DNA of 58,000 bases, from NCBI GenBank assembly GCA_014529385.2, contig CM043964.1:2088997-2146996 (forward strand), given 5' to 3'. Below are positions 31,546 to 44,574 of this stretch, piece by piece (positions within the stretch are counted from its first letter, which is position 1; each line of letters opens with the position of its first letter). The notes below the pieces were generated by a model that saw nothing but the letters and a program-made list of their open reading frames with translations, was not told the DNA's origin and searched no databases. The position numbers were made by a program, and so were the translations under genes. The DNA comes from Adiantum capillus-veneris. Lineage: Eukaryota; Streptophyta; Polypodiopsida; Polypodiales; Pteridaceae.

Positions 31546-34079
31546 CTTGAACCCGACACCTCCTCTCGGTGGCCAAAAGCCAAACTACGCATTGGAGAGG
31601 AAAATGAGAGTGAACTGAGGCACACCATCATTTGCTTCACAACATGAGCATCTTATATCACAATCCACAACTCTAAGTTGGGTGACTTTTAATTCTTGCG
31701 ATGTGTGCCACAAGAAGCATATATGTTGACAACAATGGATGTTTCAAGTAGATGAGCACGATTCCACCTCGAAAAAATTACAAGGTTCAGAACCTAAATC
31801 CAAGTGTATGTGTTTGCTTGGACAACACATATAGACTGTAGGGCAAGGGAGAGCTTCCGTTCCTTAGGATTTTTGGGGAGATATAGTGCCGATTCTCCAC
31901 CATATTTTCGTATGGTACTTTTGTATGACGTGCTCTGTATGTTCTACATTTTCACTCTATGTCTCACCGCATAACAAAATTTTCAACTGCTAACATTGTT
32001 TTCATGTAGCTTAACACAAACAATGTACTCTCTCTTACACGCTGAGTCGACACTCGTACACAATTACCTGGTCAATATTGCACTTTGATTTCTAAGAGTT
32101 TGTCAATACTGGTAGGTTTGTGCTTTTATTAGGCGGAATCTTTGTAGATCCCGATTGAGGCCTCAGCTAACCTCTGTGTGGGCGCCAACCAATCACTCCC
32201 CAAAACTGTGAGGTAGAGATCGAACTCAACTGGGCGCATGCAGATTTCCAATCACGTTGTAGCAACCACCTCACCCAAAGGATTTCGGTGACTTACCGAC
32301 GTCCACATGTATTAAAAAAAACAATTTTGCATCAGCTTCTGCGCACAGCTGCTCTCTGCCTTGCCTAACGTCAAGTGTTTTTTTTATAACTTTTTTTCCA
32401 ACACCTTCATCGGCATCTACGCAAGATTCGCCTCAATACAGATTTTTCTAAAATCATCAAGACATACTTTTGATATATTTTTAATTAGCTAAGGCTTCCT
32501 TTAGTTTAGCTACATATTTTCCTCACTAGTGAATGCTCAATGTCAATCATCATATATGTTTTCACATGTACTTTTTCTACAATGCGGCAATGCATCTTAT
32601 ATATTGATGTCAAACTACATACATCATGTTCTGTCCATACTTTTTAATTGCTCATCGGTAGTTAAACTGGCTGCAATTTTATGTTTACTAAATCGTGTCT
32701 CAATTTTTATTTAGTGTTGACACTTGGCATCAATGTACATGTCATGCTTACTTGTTTACTCTAGTATTTAAATTTTGAATAAACTACCAATCTCTCTACA
32801 CTACATTAGTGTTCTAGACAACATTCTATAGCAACGCTTTCCAAGCAAGACTAGTTTTAATAAAATTGATGAGGTCGGTAATAGGTAGTATGATGGCATT
32901 GCAATCCTCTGAATGACATGGCACGATGTGCAGGGATTCAATACCGTCACCTAAAAATTTTAGTGTACAAGGAGCTGCTATTGCAAAATCGTCCTCATGG
33001 GATGCCCACAAATTCCTACGGCATGCGCAAATATAAATTGACAAGGAAAGCACATCCACGATTCACTCCATTTCAAACTTACAAAAAAGATATTCAATGA
33101 TCGATCACGAGTTGAAGACTGAATAAACATGTAACCTTATATTCATTGCTTGTGAAAGCAAAAAAGAATAATATCATCACCTTATCATGCATAGCCTAAC
33201 CATCTACCACATCCCAATTGGCATCGTCATGGCTCCAGTCGATCCCCAAATCGGGTCAACGGGTTGGTCTGGATCACCAATGGAACAAATGACCTCAAGT
33301 GAACAGGAACAAATGGCCAACAATGAGGTCTACATGGTCTACAAGGACTTCCCATAGATTGAGGTTCGAATACCAAATTGGGTGAATAGGTTTGTCTGGA
33401 CCACTAATGGAACAAATGACCACAAGTGAGCAAGATCATACTACAGACACTTGTGGCCTATTTTTTCCATGGAAAAATGCCATGCAGCATTAGCCTCTAA
33501 GCAGGCTACACACATGTGGAGAACGCCAAAAGATCAAATACACAGTAATAGGCCAGAACATCAAATATTTTCTTCCCAAAAAATAAGGCATTGTACACGG
33601 CTCTGGCTCTATATGACAATGTTGAGCTGTTCACATTATTATGCAAAAAAAACTCGCAATCGATAGTTTGTTACTTCCAGGTATGTGGAACCAGAGAAAA
33701 TTTTAGGAAAAGCATCAACAGCCACTAGCGCTGACCATGGGTCAAACATTGACTGCTTCAAGTTTTCACAATATAGTTGCAATATAAGATCGCTTGGCCG
33801 TTAGTACTATAGACTACTGAATGTGCCTCCACTCCTCATGGACAAATGGAGTAAGCCTGGCATTCACCAACCACTCATAAAGGAGCATAATGGAACAACA
33901 GAGCTAAACTCACAATACAGGGGATGGATATACACTTGGAATATATATAAGAAAAGAGTCCAAACGATTCGATACAATCACCTTCTCTATAAACCATCAG
34001 GCACTACTAGAAGTAATCAATAACAATGAATCACAAGACAAATAGATAATTATGGTTCACCTAGTTTTTTGACTCACTG
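31546..34079. other. Long AT-rich stretch without a gene
   Basis: No ORF with recognisable motifs. A segment of about 80 bases is imperfectly repeated at about 33245 and 33373 (AATGGAACAAATGACC ... AAGTGA). Around 32140-32300 there is a GC-richer island (TGTGTGGGCGCCAACCAATC) of unknown origin. Confidence 0.5.
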
Positions 34080-34495
34080 TGGCCTGTGGCCTGAGACTCT
34101 GGTTCATCTGGCGGGCCCGCTGCTTCCACATCTTCGAGGCTCGCCTTATCCCACGGGCAGAGACTGTTCGTAACTTTTGGCTGGCGCTGATTCACACTCA
34201 GGGGTCAGTTTGAGAGACTACAAGGCAGTTCCGACGAGCAAAAAGAGGCTTTTCTGCGACTCTGGAGCCCAGGGCCTTTCTTCATCATGGTGTGCCTAGA
34301 TGGCTCTACCCGCCACCAATGTGGCTCTTTCCTCCTCCCATCTTGTGATTTAGCCCTCATTGTACGTACTATTTACTCAATGGGAGAGTCTCCCAATGTT
34401 TTTGATGTAGCCCTCTTCAATAGAGGTGGTTTGTAGCCCTATGGGCAGCTTTATTAACTAATGGAAGATCTTTTTCTCGGGGGAAAAAAAAACAG
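34080..34495 (+). mobile_element. Probable 5'-truncated LINE, 3' end with A-tail
   Basis: One frame reads RLWFIWRARCFHIFEARL, then RNFWLALIHTQGS with a stop-broken continuation, resembling the C-terminal zf-RVT/WxIWxxRN region of plant LINE ORF2. The segment ends in TTTATTAACTAATGGAAG and a run of nine A (about 34485-34493). It is GC-richer than its surroundings. No target duplication was identified, so this is a moderate call; an unrelated gene relic is possible. Confidence 0.4.
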
Positions 34496-34783
34496 AAAGG
34501 AACCACTCACTTATCCAAGTACATGTCAACTATTCATCTATCCATCCACCTGTGTACACAGGCTTAAATGACAGGATCAGAATAAAACTGTAGGTAAAAG
34601 TAAGTAAATATTATCTTCAGTAAATAAAGTAATAAAGCTGCTCTTACACAATCCTTCATGACACACTACAATTGTCAGCACGAAATCCTCAAACTGAAAA
34701 CAAAATCCTGAGAACCTTACAAGTACAACTCATACTTCCCCGTCCATCTCATCCACAAAAGCACTTACTCCCTGATTGCTTTA

Positions 34784-36653
34784 CTACCTCTGACGACGTC
34801 CGGAATCTTTCCCATCTCTGTTGATAGAGCTTATTCCACCAAACCCATAATCTGAATTATGATAACCCACGTTCATACCTAAATACGTTGTACCAGCAGA
34901 GCCAGAGTCCGGCCCAGCCTTGTAGCTGTTGAACAGATTACTTCCAGCATAGGCTGCACCTGCATACACTGGCAGACCCAATCCAGGCCCGGTATCTCTC
35001 CCTTCCTGTCCCTTGAAAAGATTGCTACGAAGCCTGTTTAGAATTTGTACCAAGGCATCATGGACCACACTTTGATCGCCCATGATCTGCAAGTGCACTT
35101 AAATCTGATTAGAAATAAAACATGGTGAACCGTACAAGGACTTGCTGCAGCTCACACAAGCATTCATTTACCTGCACTAGCTCATCATTTTCTTCAGCAC
35201 ACTTGCAGGGCTCATCCTTCGGTGAAATTCGAATGTTTGCTTTTGTCAACTTCCTCATTTCAGTAACTATACTACCACCTTTGCCAAGCAAACAGCCAAT
35301 TTGGTTGGAGGGGACAAGCAATCGGAGAGAAAAAGACTTATTATCCACATCCTTGTCCATCTGCATTTCTGCAAGTCGCCTGAAAACTTGAATCACAGCT
35401 TCAATGGTTGGTGAAGGATATGTGTCCGCAAACTGCAAACACAGCCAAACACCAATTTGCTTTATTCTTATTGCAGCAAACTCATACAACATAAAGTCTT
35501 CACTGCTGACCTCAGCTGCAGAAACAATGATCACTCGCTCCTCGCTATCAGGCACCTGCTCTTCAACCTTAATCTTTGCACCAGTCGTTTCTCGCATCTT
35601 ATTAATGATGACACCACCCTTCCCAATAATGCTTCCAGTCCTGGAATTTGGGCATAAAACCCGGAGTATAAACTCTTCTTCAGAAGCGCCAACCGGGCGG
35701 GTAACTGCACCAGTTGCAGATGAAGGTGAGGACAAACCCCATGCATTTGTGGCATTCACGTCTCCATAGACACCACCATATGAATAACCCGAAGATGGAG
35801 CTAGGAGTGAGCCCATCTGTAAATAACCCCCAGAATGATACACCCCACCACCGCCTGGAAACATCGGCACCGCAAAGCGCCCATGTCCTTCAGGCATGTA
35901 CGGATCCCTCTGCATGCGTTCACCAGTGAGATTATCATGCAGCCTGGTGGAAATCTCAAACAAGGCCTTCCTCACAAGAAACGCATCACCAGCAACCTGC
36001 AAGGACAAGCAAGATGACGTAAAACAATAAATCTTTCTCACCTAATCACAAATATACCAAACACAGCTAAATCTTACTTGAACTAGCTCATCTGTGGAGG
36101 CTGCACATGCCGGATGTTGATCCTTTGGTAGAATCCTGATCTGCACACCGATGTCCTTCCTCATTTGCTCGATAATCTTGCCTGCCTTCCCAAGCAAACA
36201 GCCAATGTGAACTTTAGGTACTAGGAGCCTAAAATTCACCGGTTGAGGGAACTGATCATCATAATCAGCCTCTGTAATCCTCGCATGAACTTTGAAAAGG
36301 GCTTCTTGAGCAGCACAAGCATAGTATGCCTGCTCTGCAATCTGATCAGAGGAGGAGCTAATGATAATTACTCGTTCATCGGAGCCCAAAACAGGATCTT
36401 CTACTTTGATCTTGGATCTGCACTCTGTTCTGAGAGCTTTGATTATGGAACCTCCTTTGCCAATAAGGCTTCCAATCCTGTTGATGGGGCATAGGATGCG
36501 ATACTCAGTCTCTTCGACTTGTGTGGCCTGGTCATCGATGTAGCTTAAACGCTTCTTCTGCTTGCCATTACGCTCTCCAGCATTGCCCTCGTTGTTATGC
36601 GCACGCTTCCCAGATAAGCCATAGTAGCCACCACCTTCCATTGAAAGATGCAC
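34784..36653 (-). CDS. KH-domain RNA-binding protein, four KH domains, four exons
   Basis: Exons on the minus strand: 36653-36078, 35996-35511, 35432-35172, 35086-34784, giving 541 residues; all introns are GT-AG and phase 0 (81, 78 and 85 bp). KH1 about 51-125 (GKGG 65-68), KH2 139-212 (GKAG 155-158), KH3 300-375 (GKGG 317-320), KH4 387-460 (GKGG 404-407); a Gly/Tyr-rich tail ends in RR-Q-R. All four GxxG loops that grip single-stranded RNA are intact. The layout resembles the plant HEN4/FLK/PEPPER group, nuclear factors in mRNA processing, stability and flowering; the exact orthologue is not clear. The basic N-terminus (KRAH...KQKKR) may be a nuclear signal. A start at the second ATG (residue 5, MEGGGYYG) is equally possible. 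Intron 2 has no stop and is a multiple of three, so retention would add 26 residues inside KH3. An acceptor-like CTTTCAG at 36686-36692 suggests a 5'UTR intron. Confidence 0.88.
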
Positions 36654-37248
36654 AAAGGGGCTTGATAGGGCAAGCTCTTAGAAACCTGAAAGAGTAAACG
36701 GGGGTTTGTTGAAGAGGCCATTAGGAAACGAGAAACCCTAGTGCTCTTCACAAGGCAGGAAACAGGACAGACACAAGGTTAGCATACGCTGTGAGACATG
36801 GCTTTGAAAAAACGTTAAAAGGCCATCTGAGCAGACTCTCAAGGCAAGATCGGGCAACGGCCTTGTTTAAAACTTAGAACGTACGAGGCAAGATAACAAA
36901 GAGAGTCTTAACAAACCCTAAGATTTGCAGCTCACAGGAAGGCAGGCAGATACGCAATCATGCACACACACACGGTTCAAGAAACAATGCCTTTGTATAA
37001 ATGAATGAAGCTCATCATCAGACATGGAAACAGACCAAACGGAAGAGTAACGGCTTCAAAAGCTAGGGATAAGGTTTTGGGAGCGTCCTTTTGCCCGAGG
37101 AGGAGAGCTCGGCTGCTACCGCAGAGACAAAGGGGAAGGAGGAGGACCCACTCTTTCTCTCGTTCTTTCTTTCTTGGGCTGCAGACTAGTGGAAGGATTG
37201 CAGGAGGAAGAGGAGAACGCCACACACACTATATTCTACTGCGACAGG
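36654..37248 (-). promoter_or_regulatory. Probable 5'UTR and proximal promoter of the KH gene
   Basis: This region has no coding signal. An acceptor at about 36686 implies an upstream non-coding exon. On the minus strand a CT/AG-rich leader (GAAAGAAAGAACGAGAGAAA at about 37154-37173) is usual for plant 5'UTRs. The donor and the transcription start cannot be fixed by eye. Confidence 0.45.
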
Positions 37249-37410
37249 CCAAGAAGTTGAGTTTATCACTAGAACTAGTCTTGCTTTGCATATATGATGA
37301 TTGGTTACCTCTATAGCTGTCTGTGAAATCCAAGAAGTTGAGTTTATCACTAGAACTAGTCTTGCTTTGCATATATGATGATTGGTTACCTCTATAGCTG
37401 TCTGTGAAAT
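37249..37410. repeat. Perfect 81-bp tandem duplication upstream of the KH gene
   Basis: Unit 1 is 37249-37329 and unit 2 is 37330-37410, with no difference that I can see. It begins CCAAGAAGTTGAG and ends CTGTCTGTGAAAT. It is open on the minus strand as a repeated peptide, but it does not look coding. It lies a few tens of bases upstream of the likely KH transcription start. Confidence 0.9.
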
Positions 37411-38193
37411 GGTCTAATTTCACTGCTGTCGTTTGAGCAATGAGACCAAGGCACTACTCTTTGTCGTACATATTTGATAGATTTTGGAGTGCAGTTGGTT
37501 GGTTACGAATTAGTTGGTTGTAATTGCTATCGCCTCAACTTTTACTGTGGAACAGAAGTCGATCCATAGAACTGACTGATAGGCAACAACAATAGCTCAG
37601 CTTGAGTTGATGAGCATTGGGAAGAAGCAAGCTATGTCCCATAAAGCTGACTGTAAAACAAAGAGCTACTAAACGGGGTGATTGAATCGAGCAAAGGGTT
37701 GCAACTTAATCATTTTGCTTAAATCCTACTCCTTAACCTAGTTTGGTAGTTGTTTCCATATTACCATTCAACCTAGTAGTAATATCAGCCATTTAGTCTT
37801 TGGGACTCATCATACTATAAATCAAGCGTAGTCATTTTTTGGCCTGCCCCAAAGGGGGAAGGCCTTAGTGATGGTTTCCCTTTTTGCTAATGAAAAAGAG
37901 GAATTTATTTTGAAAATAGATTAAATTAAAAAATTTAGGGTGAAAATTGACTATAAAAAAGACCATCTTTTGAGATGATGAGGTTTTTTCGAGGACACTC
38001 ATTACAAAGACGAAGTAATATTTTCACATCCAACCGAATCATGGAAACGAGGCATGAGTCATATTTTAATTTTGTAATGGCAAGCTGCAAGGTGTTGCGT
38101 CAAGAGGCGTGGTGAAAAGACCCAAGGCTGTCACCGTCGGGGAATTGAGAATAATTTGCATGCACCACTCTAATACGGCGGAGGCCATGTGAC
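37411..38193. other. Intergenic, nothing recognisable
   Basis: About 0.8 kb. No ORF with motifs on either strand. GCCCCAAAGGGGGAAGGCC followed by an A-rich stretch (37845-37930) is faintly like a LINE 3' end but cannot be supported. Confidence 0.5.
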
Positions 38194-38586
38194 TCACAAT
38201 GGCAAATCCATAGCGTGCAATGGGTTTCTGCCATCTTGCTCATTGGAGAAGGAGCTAATGTTGTTGATCATTAACGACCAAAATGGGGAGTCGGGGACTA
38301 GTGAAGGTGGTCCTATTTGAAAAGAGGAACTTGAGAAATGTTGCCCTTCTGCTGATTGCACTAGATTAGGGTCTCTTGAAGTGAGACCTAGCTCCTTCTT
38401 CACCGTGAGCACTATAGCTTGCAAGACACTCTCATGGCTAAATGCAAGCTGGAAGAGCTCCTGATCACTTGAATCATCTTTCAATAACAAATATCCGAAG
38501 ACCTTGGATGCATGCTCTGGATCGATAGTCTGCAGCCGCATATATGCTCTGGATCGATAGTCTGCATATGCGCGTGGAGAGTGCAT
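38194..38586 (-). pseudogene. Fragment of a CCCH zinc-finger/RRM-type gene, N-terminal domain
   Basis: The 130-codon ORF includes RLQTIDPEHASKVFGYLLLK, LFQLAFSHESVLQAIV and VKKELGL. This matches the conserved N-terminal helical domain of plant CCCH zinc-finger proteins that also carry an RRM; those proteins bind RNA. No CCCH finger or RRM follows: after SRDPNLVQSAEG the frame is Ser/Pro/Phe-rich and ends at 38194. A 32-bp tandem duplication (23-nt core at 38512-38534 and 38544-38566) makes the first residues read the same DNA in another frame, so the original start is disturbed. It could be a first exon of a live gene, but I see no donor or later exons. Confidence 0.55.
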
Positions 38587-39500
38587 ATGCTATTTGGAGC
38601 GAGCGTGTGGATTTGAGACTAGGAGTGTAAGTGAAAAGCAAATCGGTTGCTCAAACTGAAAGATGGCTATGGATGGAGCTGCAGGAAAACATGAGGTTCC
38701 AAGATGACCATCTGCGGAATCGAGCTCACGACATTGCCGAGACCATATATCGAGCGATGAAGGACGTTACAGGAAGATGGATATAGTGTGCCACCGTCAT
38801 AGGAAAGATCATGCGAGAGTTTAAATAATAAAACAAGAGAGAGAAAGAGGAATACAATGACACTGATCATGCAACTCTCATTCTCTGTCTACATTTCATG
38901 CTTAGAAACAGAGCTCAGGCGAGCTTCTTGTGCAACAAAAGAATTAGCTCGGGATAGGCATGGCATGTATACATAGATGAGAGAGGAGAGAAAGTTGAAA
39001 ATCGAAAAGGGGAAGACAATACCGTACCCAATGATAAGCAGGATAGCTGTGATGTTCTCTGCTATTGCTGTATATTAAATGCCATTGCAGTTGGGGTCCA
39101 TCTCTCTCCTCTATCTTCCACTCTCTCACTCTCTCTCAGTCCCATCGTGACTATGTCTCTATCGTAGCGAGAGACTATGCAGAACAAGAAAGGCTAGGAG
39201 GGAGGTCCATGGAGAGAAGTGGATGAGAGCGGGGCGAGAAGTTGGTGGCAGTGGTAATCGACCAGGAAAGGTGGGGAGTTAATGGGCTTGCTGCTAATGA
39301 AGACATGGCTCCATCTATGGGGTTGGATTAGTGCAGCACAGAGCAGCAGAAAAAGAAGAAGGAGAAAAGAGAGTATTAACATAGATCCCAATCCATTCTC
39401 ATGGCCAGTTTTCCCTTAGTGAGTACACATTCACACTAAGGATGCTTCCACCTCAAGGCTCATCTATTGTTGAGAACAGAGACAGTACGCGCCTCCACCG
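38587..39500. other. Intergenic, purine/pyrimidine biased, no gene
   Basis: Short ORFs only, without motifs. Short runs of GAGAGA/CTCTCT are frequent (for example 38834-38850 and 39105-39140). Confidence 0.5.
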
Positions 39501-39501
39501 G

Positions 39502-40188
<687 letters not shown>

Positions 40189-40274
<86 letters not shown>
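40189..40274. repeat. (GT)n-(GA)n compound microsatellite
   Basis: About 34 GT units run directly into about ten GA units. Confidence 0.97.
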
Positions 40275-40681
40275 GACAATCCTTTTCTAACCCTCCTGTT
40301 TTTCTTCAAAGACTGAGGAGCATCTTCCTTAGAGGCTTAGATTCCCACTAATCAACCCGAAATCAAAAAATAAAATTGGGCATGCCTGTTGGCGAAGAGC
40401 AGGCTAGAAAAATACATTTTTCCTAACTAAAGAAAATAAGGGCAAACTTGAAATGCTACCGGTTTTTAGGTCAAAATTTGAAGCTTTTTGTTGGTATTTA
40501 CACTAAAACTCATGTAAATTTGCAGGTTTTCTTCAAGGCAAGCTCAAAATCTAATTGGGATTTTATGATTTTAGCTGGTTAAAATACATTGTATCCCAGT
40601 TTTTTTTAACAATGGCTAAGAGTTAAGTTTATATATCCTTTATGTTAGGCAGGCCTCGTGATTTTATCACTTGTTTCTTAT

Positions 40682-40682
<1 letters not shown>

Positions 40683-40742
<60 letters not shown>
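40683..40742. repeat. (AG)n microsatellite, about 60 bp
   Basis: Uninterrupted AG/GA dinucleotides between TTAT and TTACATG. Confidence 0.97.
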
Positions 40743-40744
<2 letters not shown>

Positions 40745-40843
40745 ACATGTTGTCTTGGCTGTCGATCATGCAAAACATGTCTAAGGAGGATAACGTTGAG
40801 ATTTAGGGTTATCCTCATGCTAAAGAATCGTTTTGTAGAGGAC

Positions 40844-40931
40844 CGTTGGGCTAAAACACATTGCCAAACAAGAGCATACGTAGAGAACGTTGGGCTAAAA
40901 CACATTGCCAAACAAGGGCATATGTAGATTG
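40844..40931. repeat. 44-bp tandem duplication
   Basis: CGTTGGGCTAAAACACATTG with CCAAACAAGRGCATAYGTAG is present twice, at 40844 and 40888. Confidence 0.85.
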
Positions 40932-41160
40932 ATATCAACCACCTAGGAATAAACTAAACATGTATGTAGAACATACATTGAGTACTGCAATACATAAGTT
41001 GAATTGTCCAACTATGAGAAAAAAAGAGTGTATCTATTTAATATATAGATATGATGATCAAGATTGAACATATACTAGTGATAAAATCATGTAGCTAAAC
41101 TAAAGTTAAGGAAGCATTAGCAAACTCAAAAATACAAAAAGCATCAACAAAAAATAAAAA

Positions 41161-41622
41161 TTAAACTGCACTACCTACCTAATAATCGTGTACGGGTGTC
41201 GTCCAATTGTCCAAGCCGGAGAATAATATTTGTGTCAAGCTACATAAAACCAATGTGAATAGTTAAACATTTCGTCTTGCAATGAAACGTCACAAAGTGA
41301 AAATGCTAATTATACATTGCACGTCATGCAGAAGTACCATACAAAAGTATGGTGGAGAGTTGGCACTATGGTCTCTCCAAAAATTATAAGAAACGGAAGT
41401 CGTGCCCTGCCCTAAAGCATTTATGTGTTGCGCCAAGCAAAGGTATAGCCATGGGGAATTGGATGCAAATAACGGACTTTGCAGTATTGCCGAGTTGGAG
41501 TCGCAGTTGTATCTTAATCGCTCTCGCTTTGATCTTTGTGCCCATCATTGCCATGCTTCCAGCAAACCTTTCTTGCTTATCACTATTTGTGAGTTCCTAT
41601 CTCTTGCCCTCTATAACTATTT

Positions 41623-41708
<86 letters not shown>

Positions 41709-41839
41709 CAAATAACACGTCTTGAGTTCAACTCTACTCGTCAAATAGATCTTTAAGGGTCTCTTGGGATAGTTTCCTACAACATTGAAATACTCTTCTT
41801 CTTCTTCCTTTTCTCCTCCTCCTCCTCCTCCTCCTCCTC

Positions 41840-41933
<94 letters not shown>

Positions 41934-42490
41934 CAAAGACAAACATTGACAATTCTCTTTAGCAACTGATGAAATACTTTCTCGGACATAGATTGAGATC
42001 AAGTGTCTAGTACTGAAGTAAATAAGTACAAAGTGCATTCGCGAAGTTTTAAAAATTAAATTGCACTACTGACTTGAGAATCGTGTATAGGTGTCATCCA
42101 ATTGTGCGAGTTGGACGACAATGTTTGAGTCAAGCTACATAAAACCAATGTGAATAGTTAAAAATTTCGTCTTGCAATTAAGCATCACAGAGTGAAAATA
42201 CTAAATATTCAGTGCACATCATGTAGAAGTGACATACAAAAGTATGGTGGAGAGTTGGGATTGTGGTCTCTCCTACAATTATAAGGAACGGAAGCCGTGC
42301 CTTGCCCCGTAGCGTTTATGTGTTGCACCAAGCAAACATATATGCATGGAAAATTGGATGCAGATAACGGACCTTGCAGTGTGGTCAAGCTAGGGTCGTA
42401 GTTGTGCAGTTGCTCTACAGTCGAAACGTGCATTGTTGCATATAACAGACCTTGCAATGCTGTCGAGCAAGAGTCGTGCTTGTGCAGTCA
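41161..42490 (+). repeat. Two diverged direct copies of a ~360-bp sequence flanking CT repeats
   Basis: Copy 1 (about 41161-41520) and copy 2 (about 42056-42417) share AAGCTACATAAAACCAATGT, ACAAAAGTATGGTGGAGAGT and ATAACGGAC. A third, short piece is at about 42430-42490 (ATAACAGACCTTGCAATGCT). The offset is about 895 bases. There are no TG...CA ends, PBS or ORF, so I do not call them LTRs. Confidence 0.7.
41629..41930. repeat. Cluster of (CT)n and (CTC)n microsatellites
   Basis: (CT) 41629-41704, then (CTC) about 41812-41843 continuing as (CT) to 41930. Ser-Leu and Arg-Glu ORFs here are artefacts. Confidence 0.95.
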
Positions 42491-43400
42491 AAACTTCCAC
42501 TGTTGTGAATATATGTCCTTTCTGCCACACACAAAATAGGAGTTAATACAAATACAAAAGATATAGGAGATAGATTAAACTTAAATAAAAGCGGATGTAA
42601 CTTTATCTTGTGCATCATAAATGGTGTAGGATTTATTATAGTGATGAGATCCCAGTCACAATCACTACAGTAGAATGGCTCAATCAGTAGGGTGCAATGA
42701 TGCAAAATGTTGGGAGAATTGGGTTGAGTAACCTGTCGGAGTATAGATGTAAGAGCAACGAGGTTGAAGCAAAATGATGGCATGGTTGGGTTGAGTAAGT
42801 AGTTGTTATAGAAGCAGAGGAGCAAAGAATCCAAAGCTTCCTTGGTATAGTCATGTTGGGTATATCTTATAATCAACAGATTCCAAGAGATGACATTTCA
42901 AACAAAAATCTCATCAAGATGCTATTCTCCTATTTCTAGCATGTGATCTTCCCAAGGACAATTTAGATTCTTAGGGATGGAATCAAGCATGTTCCTTTGT
43001 TGTTGCTGCTCTCTTTAGTATGCAAACGTTGGACGAAGTACTCACAAAGCTTGGCATGCATTCCCTTGTAGCAAACCCACCCACAAGAGCCAAATGGTGA
43101 GAGAGCTCACTGCGATCAACGTTTTCTCACATCGAGAAATAAGCTCTAAAAGTTCAAACTAGACATATGTAGTATCAAGACTAGAGACATATGCAATATT
43201 AAGGCTCCTTTGTCAATAGCCAAAAGTCCTCGATTAGTACCTTTAGCATGCCATCAATCTATCTCAATTGATGTTTCCTCTACCGATCGAGACATCCGAT
43301 GTTGACTTCCATCTCTGTGCATAAGGAACTCTGCTGAGACTTCATATTGAATGGTAGTTGAATTGTAGATAGATTTTGTTACCATATACATGTGGTAGTG
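42491..43400. other. Intergenic, no gene seen
   Basis: Several short ORFs without recognisable motifs. One on the minus strand (42415-42876) has a hydrophobic middle but no family resemblance. Confidence 0.5.
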
Positions 43401-43618
43401 ATGTGTGTGAACACACTTAGGACCGCCATGGCATTTTTTCCCTCACTAGGAGGTTTTTTTCCCCGTGCATTGTATATACGCCCATCATTCTAGGGATATA
43501 TATCTTTCCATTCCACACTAACTAATACACTCTCTATTGTGTGCCTTGAGCTTCCTTCCTCTTCTCTAAGCTGTGTGTGTTTTCCTGCAACCCTAATTGC
43601 AACAATTGGTATCAGAGC
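43400..43618 (+). mobile_element. Probable LTR end plus primer binding site of a truncated element
   Basis: TGGTATCAGAGC at 43607-43618 follows ...TTGCAACA, the usual LTR end and spacing. Upstream lies a promoter-like TGTATATACGCC (about 43469) and GATATATATC. The LTR start is only guessed from TGTGTGAACACAC. No gag follows, so this is a relic or the start of a short element. Confidence 0.4.
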
Positions 43619-43699
43619 AGGTTGCGTCCTCCCGGGCTTAGTCACCAGTAGCTCCAACACACACCTTGTCATAGTAACTAATATCTAATTCTCCTAAAT

Positions 43700-44498
43700 G
43701 ATTTTCTCATGTTAAACTGATAATTTAATATGGGGAAGTACCAGGGGAGAAAAAGCTAGAATATTGGTTAAGCTAGCAGACCGGCCACAGTAGGGATCCA
43801 AAGGGGGGGCCATCTGCAAAAGAGAAATGTGCAAACAATGGGCTTCAAAGACCTTAAGGTTAAGCCCATTGAGACTTCCAAAATGCTAAGGTTCCAAAAT
43901 TCAAAGGTTGAGTCCAATGGTCATTGCTTAGGAAAATTGGATGCTTGGTAGTGTACACAAAGTCTTCAAAGACTCCTAAAGAGGAGGAGGCGAGCCCTTT
44001 TAGTAGGGGATGAGAGAGAAACACACACACACACACACACACACTCAGTCACTCACTCACAGGCTCCCATTACACAAAGGGAATAGGGGACACATGTCAG
44101 CTCCCTAGGCCAGTTGCCCCCAAGATGCATTCAATTCCTATTGGATGGCCATAGAGGTGGACCAATGAGAATTATGCTAGAGTACATTTAGTTTAATTCA
44201 TTTTAAAACACTTGATAAAATAACCAATAGAAATTAAGCTCTCTAGAAGACTATTGGACAGTCTCCCAAGGGGTCCAGTGAGCATTCAACAGCCCAATGG
44301 CTTGCCTAATTCCTATTGGCCAGAAGACAAAGGGGTCCAATGAGAGATTAATTGCATTAATTAAATACCTAAAGCTCTCACAAAAGGGAAAAGGGGGACA
44401 CATGTCAAAAGGCTATCACTTATGCTTCTCAATTATCATTGGCTAAGTTTTGTAGGGTCTAATGGGGTGCCAGCATGAGTAAAATGCAAGAGGGGTTG

Positions 44499-44574
<76 letters not shown>

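Noticed and set aside
32140-32300. Possible SINE or tRNA-derived sequence
   Set aside because: I could not find convincing A and B boxes or a tail.
37845-37930. LINE-like 3' end near the KH gene
   Set aside because: Only a purine-rich tail and a GC palindrome; no coding remnant.
41161-42417. The ~360-bp direct repeats as LTRs of a small element
   Set aside because: No TG...CA ends, PBS, PPT or target duplication; similarity is only moderate.
42415-42876. 153-codon minus-strand ORF with hydrophobic segments
   Set aside because: Low complexity, no family resemblance, in AT-rich repeat-flanked sequence.
43620-43670. GTAGCTCCAACACACACC as the end of an opposite-strand LTR
   Set aside because: It is next to a plus-strand PBS and no second LTR copy is visible, so it may be chance.
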